Shown here in pieces: positions 17,623-26,502 of a DNA stretch of 64,000 nucleotides. Positions within the stretch are counted from its first letter, which is position 1; each line of letters starts with the position of its first letter. This DNA comes from Fictibacillus phosphorivorans (GTDB lineage: Bacteria > Bacillota > Bacilli > Bacillales > Fictibacillaceae), in NCBI RefSeq assembly GCF_007673525.1, contig NZ_VDZU01000001.1, positions 3,135,911 through 3,199,910 of the forward strand, given 5' to 3'. The notes under the pieces are model-generated. The model did not search any database. It was not told the DNA's origin and saw nothing but the letters and a program-made list of their open reading frames with translations. A program made the position numbers and the translations under genes.

Positions 17623-18399
17623 TTAGTAACGTGCTGTATAGATCGGCTTTATAACATTCATCTCAATGAATGTATATAGTTTTGTTGCTCTCTTTGACGT
17701 TCTTGTTGTTGTTTTTCCTTGTACTTCTTGAATAAAAGGAAGAGATTTAATCTTTCTTGAAAATGATTGATCACTTAGTATCGCCGGATCATTTGTTACT
17801 GTTTTCAAAACAGCCTGAAGTTCAGAATAAGTAAAGTACTCAGGTAGAAAGTTCTTAGCTACAGTCGTTTGCAGTAGATCGTTTGTGATTACTTGGATTG
17901 CATCTTCAATGATTTGTTTATGATCAAACGCTAGATCCAGATCCAGTACATCATTTATTGAGAACAGTTCAATATCAGCCGCATCATCTTGTGCTTTTCT
18001 TAGCGATAGATACGTATCAGGAACAATCGCATAATGTGCGTTCGAGATGATCCATCCTCTAGGATCTCGACCTGGTTTGTCGTAAACACCGAAATGTTTA
18101 ATATGAATTCCAGAGATATTTGTCTCTTCTTCTAGCTCTCGTTGAGCTGCTTGAAAGCCGGTTTCATCGTCTTGCACAAAACCTCCGGGAATCGCCCACT
18201 TGTTTGCCTCAATGTTCATATTTCCTTCTGAATCAAGTGCCGCTCTTTTGATCAACATAATCTTAAGATCCATCGTAGGTGGTTTATATGCCTCATTTTT
18301 TTCTGCGATTATTGTAAAGACGCAAATATCGGAAGTGTAACCATCAGGTGTACGATATTTTTTGATGTCGTATTGTTTCAATGCTTGCTTATTAGACAA
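17623..18399 (-). CDS. nrtR: NrtR, Nudix-type repressor of NAD metabolism
   Basis: 258-residue protein with an N-terminal Nudix domain (residues about 20-160; Nudix box GGFVQDDETGFQAAQRELEE, with the usual Gly after EEx replaced by Asn) and a C-terminal winged-helix part (about 165-258, FTYSELQAVLKTV). This architecture is that of NrtR, which represses NAD salvage genes and releases DNA on binding ADP-ribose or related ligands. The start is TTG with AAGGAGGGG upstream. The gene lies directly upstream of pncA with matching palindromes before both. Confidence 0.88.
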   Translation of the reverse strand: MSNKQALKQYDIKKYRTPDGYTSDICVFTIIAEKNEAYKPPTMDLKIMLIKRAALDSEGNMNIEANKWAIPGGFVQDDETGFQAAQRELEEETNISGIHIKHFGVYDKPGRDPRGWIISNAHYAIVPDTYLSLRKAQDDAADIELFSINDVLDLDLAFDHKQIIEDAIQVITNDLLQTTVAKNFLPEYFTYSELQAVLKTVTNDPAILSDQSFSRKIKSLPFIQEVQGKTTTRTSKRATKLYTFIEMNVIKPIYTARY

Positions 18400-18416
18400 T
18401 GGTGCCCCTCCTTTTA

Positions 18417-18440
18417 ATTAACAAGTTGTTTATTGTTAAT
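18417..18440. promoter_or_regulatory. NrtR operator candidate before nrtR
   Basis: ATTAACAA-G-TTGTTTAT (18417-18433) is a near-palindrome matching the pncA site, and an extra half-site TTGTTAAT follows directly at 18433-18440. It overlaps the leader just upstream of the ribosome binding site, which suggests autoregulation. Confidence 0.7.
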
Positions 18441-18560
18441 TTATTTATATTCTATTTACCTCATTTTGTCAACGGTTAAACTTAATTTTTTTAAAAGGAT
18501 GTATTTCATGGTTGTATAATCTTTCCAAGTTATTGCTTGTCATGAGGTATTCTGTGCCCA

Positions 18561-18604
18561 TAAAAAAATAAAAACCACCCGAGAAGACGAATCCACCCGG
18601 ATGG
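18561..18604 (-). terminator. Terminator after the nucleotidyltransferase gene
   Basis: CCACCCG (18575-18581) can pair with CGGATGG (18598-18604, one G-T pair) around a 16-base loop. On the minus strand it is followed by TTTTTATTTTTTT. Located about 45 bases past the stop at 18648. Confidence 0.65.
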
Positions 18605-18647
18605 CTATTTCTATTGTGTATGCATAATGAATTTTTTATACTTGGAA

Positions 18648-19490
18648 TCAGCCTTTATTTTCCGGCCGAACAAAGCTCAGTTTTTCTCTGTAAGCTTCTA
18701 AAAATGGAAGGTCGGGGTAATGTTTCTCCACAAGGTTAAAAACTTCTTGAATCAACAGTTCTAACTCTTTTATACTCTCATGAACATTTTGAATGAGAAT
18801 CCGGGATAGTCGCTCATCTAAATGATCTGGCTTTATTGTGAATATCTCGCTGTATTTGTGCATCCACTTAAAGGACGGATGATGAATATACAATTTATTT
18901 AAACCGAATAGTGTTCCGAGAAGTTTCTTCTGTACACCCACCATCAGATCATACAACATGATCCACTCGTTCCTATCTAATAAAGCATAACGGTTGTTCC
19001 ACCTACTCCATAAAGCTAGATTTTCTTCAATCATGTTTTGTGCTAATTGATCTGGATACACTTCCACTTCTTTTTTTAGTTTACTAATCACGTGATCTCC
19101 GTACAAACTTACTCCATAAAAAATAGATGAAGCCATGCACTGTTTGCCGTAATCCACTTCATGATCTATTACTACTTCTTTTATCCACGTATTCGCTGTA
19201 GTTGTTAAGAAACTGCTAATCTCAAGTTTTATATTTTTGGGGGTTAAATAGCTTTCTGCCCATTCTTCCTCTTCATATGGATGAAAATCGATGATTGTTC
19301 CATCTATCGCGTGAATAGGAAACATTCTATCTTCATCAGTTGGAGATTCCGACCAGAATATATTCAGTTCAATATCTGAGTGCTTGTCTTCCCAGCCTCT
19401 TGAAACAGATCCTGCCAATAATACAGCCTGCACTTTTTTATTTTTTTTATAAATACCTGCCATTTTTCTAGCTATATCTTTTAGATTCAC
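18648..19490 (-). CDS. Nucleotidyltransferase-domain protein
   Basis: 280 residues. The N-terminal nucleotidyltransferase motif VLLAGSVSRGWEDKHSDIEL (residues about 23-42) has the GS and D-x-E pattern of the Pol-beta superfamily, as in aminoglycoside nucleotidyltransferases and their many uncharacterised relatives. The rest is helical and unassigned. The start is GTG with GGGAGAG upstream. Single gene with its own terminator. Antibiotic modification cannot be inferred from this sequence alone. Confidence 0.75.
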   Translation of the reverse strand: MNLKDIARKMAGIYKKNKKVQAVLLAGSVSRGWEDKHSDIELNIFWSESPTDEDRMFPIHAIDGTIIDFHPYEEEEWAESYLTPKNIKLEISSFLTTTANTWIKEVVIDHEVDYGKQCMASSIFYGVSLYGDHVISKLKKEVEVYPDQLAQNMIEENLALWSRWNNRYALLDRNEWIMLYDLMVGVQKKLLGTLFGLNKLYIHHPSFKWMHKYSEIFTIKPDHLDERLSRILIQNVHESIKELELLIQEVFNLVEKHYPDLPFLEAYREKLSFVRPENKG

Positions 19491-19606
19491 TTTTTAACTC
19501 TCCCGCTTTCATCTAACTTAACTTGTTCTTTAAAGTCTACTAACATATGTAAATGATTGATAGTATTAGATTATCATATATTTAACATCGTTTATTAGGA
19601 GTAGCT

Positions 19607-20512
19607 ATGCAAACTATAAAGAAGTACACAATCTCTCAAGAAACATTGGAAAAGTGGAGTTTAATTTTTGTGCCCGATCGTGATTTTTTCTATTTTATGA
19701 GTAAACCAGACCATTTTCCTTCTCATAAAATAACAGAAATGAATCAAACTGCGTTTACACTCGACGTTCGAACCTCTTTTCTTACATGGTCTATTAACAA
19801 AAAAGCTGAATATGTATGCGTGATGTCCAATGAAGAGTTTCAAGCTCTATCTACGTTAGAAAAGGAAATGATAATAACAGAACAAAAAGCACTAAACAGA
19901 GGTCTTGTTTTTACAGAGGACGAATTAAAAGGTCTAATGAAGAATGTAAATTTGCCAGACACCGATAACCAACTGGAAATCTTAAAACAAGGTGCTTCTT
20001 TTCAAGACATTGTAATTCTTCAAAAGTGCAACTGGAATCAAGTATCAAAGAACGTTCAACATACTATCTTGATGAACTACGCAGATGAGTGGATTGAGGA
20101 ATATGCTTTAGAACCAGAAATACGTGAAAGCTATCAAACTCGATACCCAGAATTATACCCGTACATGGACACTTTTTCAGAAGAGAACGGTCCTAACTGT
20201 CTTGCGGCTGTCGCTTCAGCAATTCGTTCTTCAACCGATGATATAAAGTGCTGGATGCAAGTTGAACCCTTTCTCCAACTGTTAGATGAAAACCACTACC
20301 ATCACATTGAGACTTCTTCTGTTCAAGCCAGAGATGTATGGATATGGTTCAATGAGCAAGATCAAGTTGTACATGCTGCTTATCTTTTAAGTGAAGAACA
20401 TGCCTTTAACAAACATGGCCAAACGATGTTTAACCCGTGGCAAGTAATTAGAATTAACGAACTCAAAAAAGCGTGGGCTAACTTTGCATGTAAAGTTTAT
20501 AGAAAAGTTTAG
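19607..20512 (+). CDS. Uncharacterised protein, possible cysteine-peptidase-like C-terminal domain
   Basis: 301 residues without a signal peptide or membrane segment. I do not recognise the N-terminal half. The second half has NGPNCLAAVASAI, then RDVWIWFNEQDQVVHAAYLL and KHGQTMFNPWQVI. A Cys at a helix start, a later His in a beta strand and an Asn/Gln-rich end resemble the order in NlpC/P60-like folds. This is a weak, pattern-level resemblance. AGGAG lies 5 bases before the ATG. The following acetyltransferase starts 24 bases downstream, so the two are probably cotranscribed. Confidence 0.6.
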   Translation: MQTIKKYTISQETLEKWSLIFVPDRDFFYFMSKPDHFPSHKITEMNQTAFTLDVRTSFLTWSINKKAEYVCVMSNEEFQALSTLEKEMIITEQKALNRGLVFTEDELKGLMKNVNLPDTDNQLEILKQGASFQDIVILQKCNWNQVSKNVQHTILMNYADEWIEEYALEPEIRESYQTRYPELYPYMDTFSEENGPNCLAAVASAIRSSTDDIKCWMQVEPFLQLLDENHYHHIETSSVQARDVWIWFNEQDQVVHAAYLLSEEHAFNKHGQTMFNPWQVIRINELKKAWANFACKVYRKV

Positions 20513-20535
20513 CAGAGAACGGTGGGATCAATCGG

Positions 20536-21084
20536 ATGTTAAATACAAAAAGAATTCTATTTCGAGAGATGATTCCTGAAGATTGGAAAGCGATTCACCA
20601 ATATGCCTCACAAGAGATCGTTTCTCAATACCAGCCTTGGGGACCGAATCATGAAAAAGATTCTATAGCCTATGTGAATGAAGTAATTAATGATGCAAAC
20701 AGAAATCCTCGTGAACGGTATGCTTTTGCGATCGTTGAAAATCAATCAAACCTGTTGATCGGAGCAGGAGAATTACAGATTACCTCATTAACAAATCGTG
20801 TTGGTGAGATTGGTTATGTGCTTCATCCGGATTATTGGGGAAAAGGATTTGCGACGGAAGCCGGGGAGCTTTTGCTGAAGTTTGGTTTTGAAGATCTGCA
20901 GCTTCATCGCATTTTTGCAACTTGTGATCCTAGAAATAAAGGTTCAGAAAAGGTTTTGAAGAAACTAGACATGAAGTTAGAAGGCATAATACGTGAATCT
21001 ATCCTACTTAAAGACAGATGGCGTGACTCTATGTTATTCAGTATGTTAGAGCACGAATGGACAGATAAAAAAGGACTCAAATAA
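20536..21084 (+). CDS. GNAT N-acetyltransferase (RimJ/RimL type)
   Basis: 182-residue acetyltransferase of the RimJ/RimL group (Acetyltransf_3). The acetyl-CoA binding strand and loop are in IGYVLHPDYWGKGFATEAG, and FATCDPRNKGSEKVLKKLDM is the usual C-terminal motif. Such enzymes acetylate protein N-termini or small molecules; the substrate is unknown. It is the second gene of a two-gene unit that ends in a terminator overlapping its stop codon. Confidence 0.85.
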   Translation: MLNTKRILFREMIPEDWKAIHQYASQEIVSQYQPWGPNHEKDSIAYVNEVINDANRNPRERYAFAIVENQSNLLIGAGELQITSLTNRVGEIGYVLHPDYWGKGFATEAGELLLKFGFEDLQLHRIFATCDPRNKGSEKVLKKLDMKLEGIIRESILLKDRWRDSMLFSMLEHEWTDKKGLK

Positions 21085-21095
21085 GAGTCCTTTTT
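21070..21095. terminator. Terminator overlapping the acetyltransferase stop
   Basis: AAAGGACTC/GAGTCCTTT stem with a 6-base loop and a T-run to 21095; the complementary A-run makes it usable for the convergent gene at 21102-21827. Confidence 0.8.
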
Positions 21096-21101
21096 CACGT
21101 T

Positions 21102-21827
21102 TTATTTATGATGAAACGGACATTTTCCCGCTATCGGTTCAACGTCGTCTCCAATAAAATACTGTTTCCATTCACGGTGCTCTGGGTCTCCATAATGACT
21201 GATGTTGGGATGCTTCGGAAGATTATCCCACTTCTCTACACGCTCACGAACTTTTTCCCGAGACATCGCTCCGCCTGGAGATGTTCCTTCTAAGCCTTCA
21301 AAGATTCGTCGAGGCTGGAATCCGAGGACTAAGCTGTTACCAAGATCTCTTGTTTTTCTTTGTTTGTATGCAGGTGCGTTCCCGAATACAAAATAAGGCT
21401 CATTATCAAATGAAAAAGCGAATAAGTGGTGGTCCGGGTCTTTCGGTATATGTTCTGGCCAAGGTTGATTATCTGTTTCGTGCAATGACTGAAGCATCTT
21501 CCAAAAATAATCGCGGTAATACGGAATGTCTTTCTCTTCTTTCTCCGGCTCAACAAACACAAACAGTCCGTGACGAATCAATTTAGGTGCATCAAAAAGT
21601 TTGTTAAATTCTCGAATTGCCTCAGGCAGGTTCGACCAGTCATCATGCGTCACATATGCATATCGTAATTCTCCCTTATTCTCAGCTGCCATTCCAAAAT
21701 AACAAGGAAAAGTTTTGTTCGTCACTGTCTCATGGAAAGTCTTATACTCCTCGATCACCCACGCTGGCACTATTTCTGGATTTGTCATATCTTCTTTTTT
21801 CAGCAAACACAATTGTTTCGTCTCCAC
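21102..21827 (-). CDS. YqcI/YcgG (GntA-like) family protein, putative haem N-oxygenase
   Basis: 241 residues matching the YqcI/YcgG family by overall pattern: FPCYFGMAAE near the N-terminus, FWKMLQSLHETDNQPWP in the middle, FGNAPAYKQRKTRDLG, and the C-terminal GKCPFHHK. Characterised relatives (GntA, DcsA) are haem-dependent enzymes that hydroxylate guanidine nitrogens. Function here is unknown. The start is GTG with GAGGAGTGG upstream. No guanidine biosynthetic genes are adjacent, though an amidinohydrolase lies 6 kb away. Confidence 0.75.
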   Translation of the reverse strand: METKQLCLLKKEDMTNPEIVPAWVIEEYKTFHETVTNKTFPCYFGMAAENKGELRYAYVTHDDWSNLPEAIREFNKLFDAPKLIRHGLFVFVEPEKEEKDIPYYRDYFWKMLQSLHETDNQPWPEHIPKDPDHHLFAFSFDNEPYFVFGNAPAYKQRKTRDLGNSLVLGFQPRRIFEGLEGTSPGGAMSREKVRERVEKWDNLPKHPNISHYGDPEHREWKQYFIGDDVEPIAGKCPFHHK

Positions 21828-21869
21828 TTAACCACTCCTCTGATCTGTTAATGAGGAATTTCCCTTAAG

Positions 21870-22880
21870 CTAGTTTGTTAAAACATGATTATTACTTCTT
21901 CTTTTTTCCAGTTCTTTTAATCGCTGTTGATGACGAGCTAGCCAAACCATTTCTTGTTGAAATCTTTTGGGAGGCTCTCCTTCATGAGGATTGATATCGA
22001 TCCACCACGTACTTTCCATGTACCAAACTAATCGTAGAGATATCACTAATCTTTCAACTGATAATTCATTTGTATTATTGTACCCTTTAAGAAATGCCTG
22101 GACAGCTTTACGATTTAGAATATTATTTTGCAGACACGTTGAGATGATCAGTCTCCCGATATCCAATTCTAAATAGTCATAGTTCATTCGATCAAAATCG
22201 AGAATCGCCGAAAAATGATCTTCGGAAAAGAGCAAGTTATCCACCCAAAGGTCGCGATGACACCAGCCAGGAGTGAGATTATTAAACTGTTCTATATCCA
22301 ACGTTAAGGACGCGTTCTTTTGTAGATCCATTATAGAACGGATACTATCTAATCCTTGTTCATCACACTTATGTATTTCACCTTGCCAATACTCCACACG
22401 TTCTTCTATAGAAGGAATTTTGAATATCGTTTCTGATTTTGCTGATAATGTTCCATCATTTAATAAAGTGTGAAGCTTTCCAACTTCCTCACCAAGAGAT
22501 CGCATCTGGTTACTCGAAAGATTACCTGGTGAGACTAAGCTTCCTTCCATGAAGCGCATTACAGTAAAACGTTCACCTTCTGTTGACTTCTGTAAAAGAT
22601 CACCTTTATATGACAAAATTTCAGGACAAGCTATTCCTTGTGTGAACAATCTATTCTGTGCATGAAGAGCAGTTTGTATCGTTTGAAGATCGTACCTTTT
22701 CATTCGCTCTTTATTGTATTGTTTTATTAGAAAAACACCTTGATTCGTTTCTATCTTCCATTTTTGATTGAGCCACCCTCGATAGATCGGTGTACATTTA
22801 TCCACTTCAAAACCAAACCGAGTCTCTACCTCTTCTTTTAAATGAGTCCAAAGACTTTCATTCGATATCTCTGTCTCCAA
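21870..22880 (-). CDS. Aminoglycoside-phosphotransferase-fold kinase
   Basis: 336-residue APH/choline-kinase-fold protein. It shows the ATP-binding lysine region FLIKQYNKER, the catalytic loop HRDLWVDNLLF (Asp as base, Asn as metal ligand) and the DFG-equivalent AILDFDRMNY. Relatives include CotS-type spore proteins and small-molecule kinases; the substrate is unknown. The start is TTG with only a weak ribosome binding site. It lies 22 bases after the DUF2087 gene on the same strand. Confidence 0.8.
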   Translation of the reverse strand: METEISNESLWTHLKEEVETRFGFEVDKCTPIYRGWLNQKWKIETNQGVFLIKQYNKERMKRYDLQTIQTALHAQNRLFTQGIACPEILSYKGDLLQKSTEGERFTVMRFMEGSLVSPGNLSSNQMRSLGEEVGKLHTLLNDGTLSAKSETIFKIPSIEERVEYWQGEIHKCDEQGLDSIRSIMDLQKNASLTLDIEQFNNLTPGWCHRDLWVDNLLFSEDHFSAILDFDRMNYDYLELDIGRLIISTCLQNNILNRKAVQAFLKGYNNTNELSVERLVISLRLVWYMESTWWIDINPHEGEPPKRFQQEMVWLARHQQRLKELEKRRSNNHVLTN

Positions 22881-22902
22881 TCAATTCACTTCTTTCTAAC
22901 TG

Positions 22903-23208
22903 TTACTTGAGTTCTTGCCATTTTGTCCAAAGCGTTTCATCTCTTTTTATGTAATTTCCGGCATCTCGGTCCATGTATCCGTTCACTATAAATTCTCTGC
23001 GAATGGTACAAAAATCTTCATGATACGTCTTTATAAATTCATTGATCTCTCGTTCCGTATAGGACTGATTGTCGTTCAATTGCTGAACTAAATATTCTAA
23101 CACCACTAATTTTTTCTTCTTTTGAGAGGGGATATTCTTCAAGCGCCCGTCTTTGGTTAAAAATGCGTTCAATACACTTTTTTGATAACTATCTACACTG
23201 GTTGTCAT
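22903..23208 (-). CDS. DUF2087 domain protein
   Basis: 101-residue protein with the DUF2087 pattern: FLTKDGRLKNIPSQKKKKLVVLEYL, then a winged-helix-like ending with CTIRREFIVNGYMDR. This domain is often the C-terminal part of small DNA-binding proteins, here as a separate gene. It overlaps the acetyltransferase at 23189-24001 by 20 bases, suggesting coupled translation and possibly joint function. Confidence 0.8.
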   Translation of the reverse strand: MTTSVDSYQKSVLNAFLTKDGRLKNIPSQKKKKLVVLEYLVQQLNDNQSYTEREINEFIKTYHEDFCTIRREFIVNGYMDRDAGNYIKRDETLWTKWQELK

Positions 23209-24001
23209 TATGATTGTTCCTTTCTTTACAGAAATTGATTGTCCATTTTTCGATGTCTTTAAAGCCTAACCTCTTATAGATACGACCAGCTTCTGGGTTG
23301 TCATAAAATAATGTTAGTGTTTTATTTTCTTGAAAAAGGTTATACATCAAGTGTTCTATACAGATGCTTGCCAATCCTTTTCCCTTTTTTGCGGGTAGGG
23401 TACAGACACCTGATACCATAGCGGCTACAGATGTCTCACAAACGGTAGATGCTGATGAAACGAACTTTTCATGTTCTCCAATGACGAATATCCTAGACCA
23501 TCCATTATTCATCTGATCAATAAAAGATTCCGGATTATACTCCCTCTTAAATTCAGGAACTTCTTGATAAAAAGAGATGAGCTGCGGAATTTCTTCTTTG
23601 CTTATACATCTGACTGAATCTGAAGAGTTTAGATCTTGCTTGGGATCACATTTTGCATAATAATAACTTTCGCGTTTATCGTAACCGTCGGTAATGTACG
23701 GTTCTATCTCTTTCGTTAAGCGTTCAATTCCATTCACTTCTTTTTCATTTGTATCTGTATTGATGATGTCTGCAAACTTCTGTAGATTACATTCCGTTTC
23801 CCAATACGGTGTATATTTGTTCTTGAATTTACACAACACAGCGATTAAATCACCTTTGGAATCGAACTGACCCCAAAGCGTCTGAATATCCCCTTCGTAC
23901 CCATATGATTCTATTCCCCACAACGTAAACAGGTTCTCTGCCGGCTTTTTGCTCAGAAGTTTCATTACGTTCTCATGATCACTTTGATTTAATTTTCTCA
24001 T
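23189..24001 (-). CDS. GNAT acetyltransferase
   Basis: 270 residues with a C-terminal GNAT domain (about 140-260): AAMVSGVCTLPAKKGKGLAS holds the acetyl-CoA pyrophosphate loop, and YDNPEAGRIYKRLGF is the typical last motif. The N-terminal half resembles the degenerate GNAT-like domain of this two-domain group. Substrate unknown. It starts 17 bases after the DUF2500 gene and overlaps the DUF2087 gene. Confidence 0.82.
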   Translation of the reverse strand: MRKLNQSDHENVMKLLSKKPAENLFTLWGIESYGYEGDIQTLWGQFDSKGDLIAVLCKFKNKYTPYWETECNLQKFADIINTDTNEKEVNGIERLTKEIEPYITDGYDKRESYYYAKCDPKQDLNSSDSVRCISKEEIPQLISFYQEVPEFKREYNPESFIDQMNNGWSRIFVIGEHEKFVSSASTVCETSVAAMVSGVCTLPAKKGKGLASICIEHLMYNLFQENKTLTLFYDNPEAGRIYKRLGFKDIEKWTINFCKERNNHNDNQCR

Positions 24002-24018
24002 ATGTTTGTATCCTCAAC

Positions 24019-24417
24019 TTATAGAGATTGGGATTGCCTATTTCGTTCAAAACCTAAATAACGTGTGCCTTGAAAGGTGAGTGTTCCTCTATCACCTTCA
24101 ACTAACGTGCCGTATTCTTGTGCCTTAACGTGAAACTCCATTCGGTCCCCGCTCTCTACTTCAAATGTGACATAATACCATGTGGAAGCAGACGTATCAT
24201 TAGAACCACCGGTTACTTCACTCCTTTTCGTAACCACTTCGGCCGCGACGGATAGTACAGGCTGCTTGTTATTGCTGTTCCACTGACTGATTCCTTTCAC
24301 GATGACAATTACAAAAATACTAATAACGATTACAAAGACAGCACCGATAAAAATGGGAACGATATCAAACATCAGATCTCCGCTGGCGCCGAATCCTGGT
24401 TCTTCAAAACCCTCCAT
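24019..24417 (-). CDS. DUF2500 membrane protein
   Basis: 132 residues. One transmembrane helix lies at about residues 17-42 (rich in V and I), followed by a soluble beta-rich domain (VTKRSEVTGG, STWYYVTFEVESGDRMEF, GTLTFQGTRYLGFER) characteristic of DUF2500. GGGAGG precedes the ATG. It heads the 24417-21870 gene run. Function unknown. Confidence 0.85.
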   Translation of the reverse strand: MEGFEEPGFGASGDLMFDIVPIFIGAVFVIVISIFVIVIVKGISQWNSNNKQPVLSVAAEVVTKRSEVTGGSNDTSASTWYYVTFEVESGDRMEFHVKAQEYGTLVEGDRGTLTFQGTRYLGFERNRQSQSL

Positions 24418-24503
24418 AACTTCATCCCTCCCACCCTCTACTTACCATAATATTACATACGAAAGCGAAAAAATAGAAGTTTCAGATTTAACGCCGTTCT
24501 TTT

Positions 24504-24650
24504 ACGGTACGTGTTTTTTATTTCTGTTACACGTTCAACGGTAAATGCTCTCTTTCAACCTTTAATAACGGCGCGACCACCGGTAACATGGTAATAACCA
24601 CCTGAACCAAGTCTCTTTTCACCGATAAATCGCCTCTCACCACCCCAAAC
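24504..24650 (-). repeat. Phased 21-bp repeat array (family C, copy 2)
   Basis: Six units begin at 24536, 24557, 24578, 24599, 24620 and 24641, exactly 21 bp apart, each starting CACC or a near variant. The leading segment 24504-24545 nearly repeats the end of the copy at 13588. The array begins 4 bases past the U-tract of the siderophore operon terminator. In the minus-strand frame the heptad pattern is interrupted by a TGA, which argues against a coding role. Confidence 0.85.
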
Positions 24651-24653
24651 ACA

Positions 24654-24694
24654 CAAAAAGGACTTCCTTTTCACCAAGGAAGTCCTCATTTTTT
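24654..24694 (-). terminator. Terminator of the siderophore operon
   Basis: A perfect stem GGACTTCCTT/AAGGAAGTCC (24660-24669 with 24676-24685) with a 6-base loop and a T-run on the minus-strand side. It follows the last NIS synthetase gene by 12 bases. Confidence 0.9.
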
Positions 24695-24696
24695 CA

Positions 24697-26502
24697 TTAT
24701 TGAATACTCATCTCTTTGTTTTTGCGAATTTCATAAAGAGCGTTTCTTACTTTTCCAAACTCAGAGGCATGTGGTCGGTCATCTCCATCTCCATAACCGT
24801 AATCTACCATTCTATTTCGGTTCAAACATAGCTTTGTAATCTCTGGCTTAAAGAAATCAAACAGCTTGAAACGCTCTTCTAGATGTGAAAATCTCGCTTG
24901 GTACGCTTCAATACTGTCTACCAAATGTGACCAGAACGCTTTTTCTTCTATTAAATCGTTACGTACCATAACATTTGACAGATAACGCAGATGACAGATA
25001 AAGAGTCCCGTGAAAATAAATTGCGTTAATCCTTCAGGTGGTTCACTTCGTAATACAGCACGCAGCTCTTCTGTAACACCCTCTAACTCTTTGAAAGGCT
25101 GATCCGAGATGTTCACGTCATCTACGTAATCTTTTACTGCTAGTCTTTCAGGCTGATAGTCTTTCAAAATTAAAATCGTGTTCTGACCATGCGGCGAAAA
25201 GACTGTTCCATATTGATAAAGGAAATGAAGCAACGGCGGCATCACAACACCGAAGAACTTCTTCATCCAATCGTCAGCACTTAACCCAGACTTTTCAATC
25301 AGACTTTGTACATAAGGCTTTCCGTTTTCATCAACATGATGAAGTGCAGCAAGTGTGATCGGTTGTTCACCGTCTTTTAAATACGTGTAGATGCTTTCGC
25401 GCCAGATTGTTCCTAGCATCTCTAGGTATTGATATGGTGCTCCCTTCAGCTCGCTATAGTGAGGATGATCAACATTAATACTCGCTATCTCTCCTGGAAG
25501 GACCACTTCACATTCGTCACGTAAAAAATGGTCTCCTTCAAATATTCCTTTGATGTGCTCTGTAACAAGTGGTGCGATGAGTGTTCGTTCTGACGGAAGT
25601 CCTCGATACACGAGTGTATTTAAAATACTCATCGGAAGCTTGACATGAGACTTCAAAGGGTTTGTTACATTTACAAACGTTCGAACAGATTGTTGAGGCA
25701 AATAATGATCGGTTCCTTCTTCTAAAGGAACGATCATACCTGTCGCTAGATCCCGAGGGAAATTTTGAATCAATACGTTATTCCACTGCCATTCATGTAC
25801 CGGCATAAAATAATAATCTAGCGGTAATTTGCCTTTCTCTCTTAAAATCTCATTAAAGCGCTGAACAAGAACACCATCTAGTTCTCTCATTAAAAGTTTT
25901 TCATAATGAAGTTCCTGTACAGATTGAAACTGAGCACGATCGCGATGAACGGCAATCCAGAACAGCTTTGTTTCATTCTGATTCTCAGGAGCGTATTTGT
26001 TATAGTCATCGAAACCAAAACCGATACGACCTTTGTTATACGTGATCCATGGATGGCCTGACATCTCTCCCTCTAATTCAGCATAATCAAGATCAACCAA
26101 TTCATCAGATGTTTTTTTATGATTGTTTAGTAGGTTTGCATCAGCAATAAGCGTATGATTCAGTTCTTTAATAAGGTGACCTGCTGTTTCGGATGACATG
26201 CCGATCATGGGCTGAATATCCATTAAGAAACGAATCGCATCTGTTGCAGATTTCCATTCACCATTTTCTAACACCTGAATCGATTCTGGATCTACATCGA
26301 AGCTTTCAAATAAACGCTTTTGGGCAGCAAAATGATATTTGCGTTCTTCATTCACTGTAAAAACATATCCCTCATCTTCTTGCTCTGGAAAAATCATCTC
26401 TTCATACATATATTCTGCAAGCATCTTCGCTAATAAATTTTTGTTCACTTTTTCCCATGTATCTTTTTTTAACATGGACTCTGTTTCATTTATATAAAGC
26501 AT
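24697..26502 (-). CDS. rhbF: NIS siderophore synthetase, IucC/RhbF-like
   Basis: 601-residue IucA/IucC-family synthetase. It would form the second amide bond between citrate and N-hydroxy-N-acetyl-1,3-diaminopropane, completing a schizokinen-type siderophore. The ATP-binding motif GHPWITYNKGRIGFG and the C-terminal FerM-like iron-transport domain (AVLRSEPPEG, FSPHGQNTILILKDY) are present. Motif details place it with the IucC/RhbF group rather than the IucA/RhbC group at 29553. The start overlaps the MFS gene by 17 bases and has AAGGAGG. Confidence 0.88.
   Translation of the reverse strand: MLYINETESMLKKDTWEKVNKNLLAKMLAEYMYEEMIFPEQEDEGYVFTVNEERKYHFAAQKRLFESFDVDPESIQVLENGEWKSATDAIRFLMDIQPMIGMSSETAGHLIKELNHTLIADANLLNNHKKTSDELVDLDYAELEGEMSGHPWITYNKGRIGFGFDDYNKYAPENQNETKLFWIAVHRDRAQFQSVQELHYEKLLMRELDGVLVQRFNEILREKGKLPLDYYFMPVHEWQWNNVLIQNFPRDLATGMIVPLEEGTDHYLPQQSVRTFVNVTNPLKSHVKLPMSILNTLVYRGLPSERTLIAPLVTEHIKGIFEGDHFLRDECEVVLPGEIASINVDHPHYSELKGAPYQYLEMLGTIWRESIYTYLKDGEQPITLAALHHVDENGKPYVQSLIEKSGLSADDWMKKFFGVVMPPLLHFLYQYGTVFSPHGQNTILILKDYQPERLAVKDYVDDVNISDQPFKELEGVTEELRAVLRSEPPEGLTQFIFTGLFICHLRYLSNVMVRNDLIEEKAFWSHLVDSIEAYQARFSHLEERFKLFDFFKPEITKLCLNRNRMVDYGYGDGDDRPHASEFGKVRNALYEIRKNKEMSIQ

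Noticed and set aside
21281-21586. 101-codon plus-strand frame inside the GntA-like gene
   Set aside because: Shadow frame; composition is not protein-like and the other strand is conserved.
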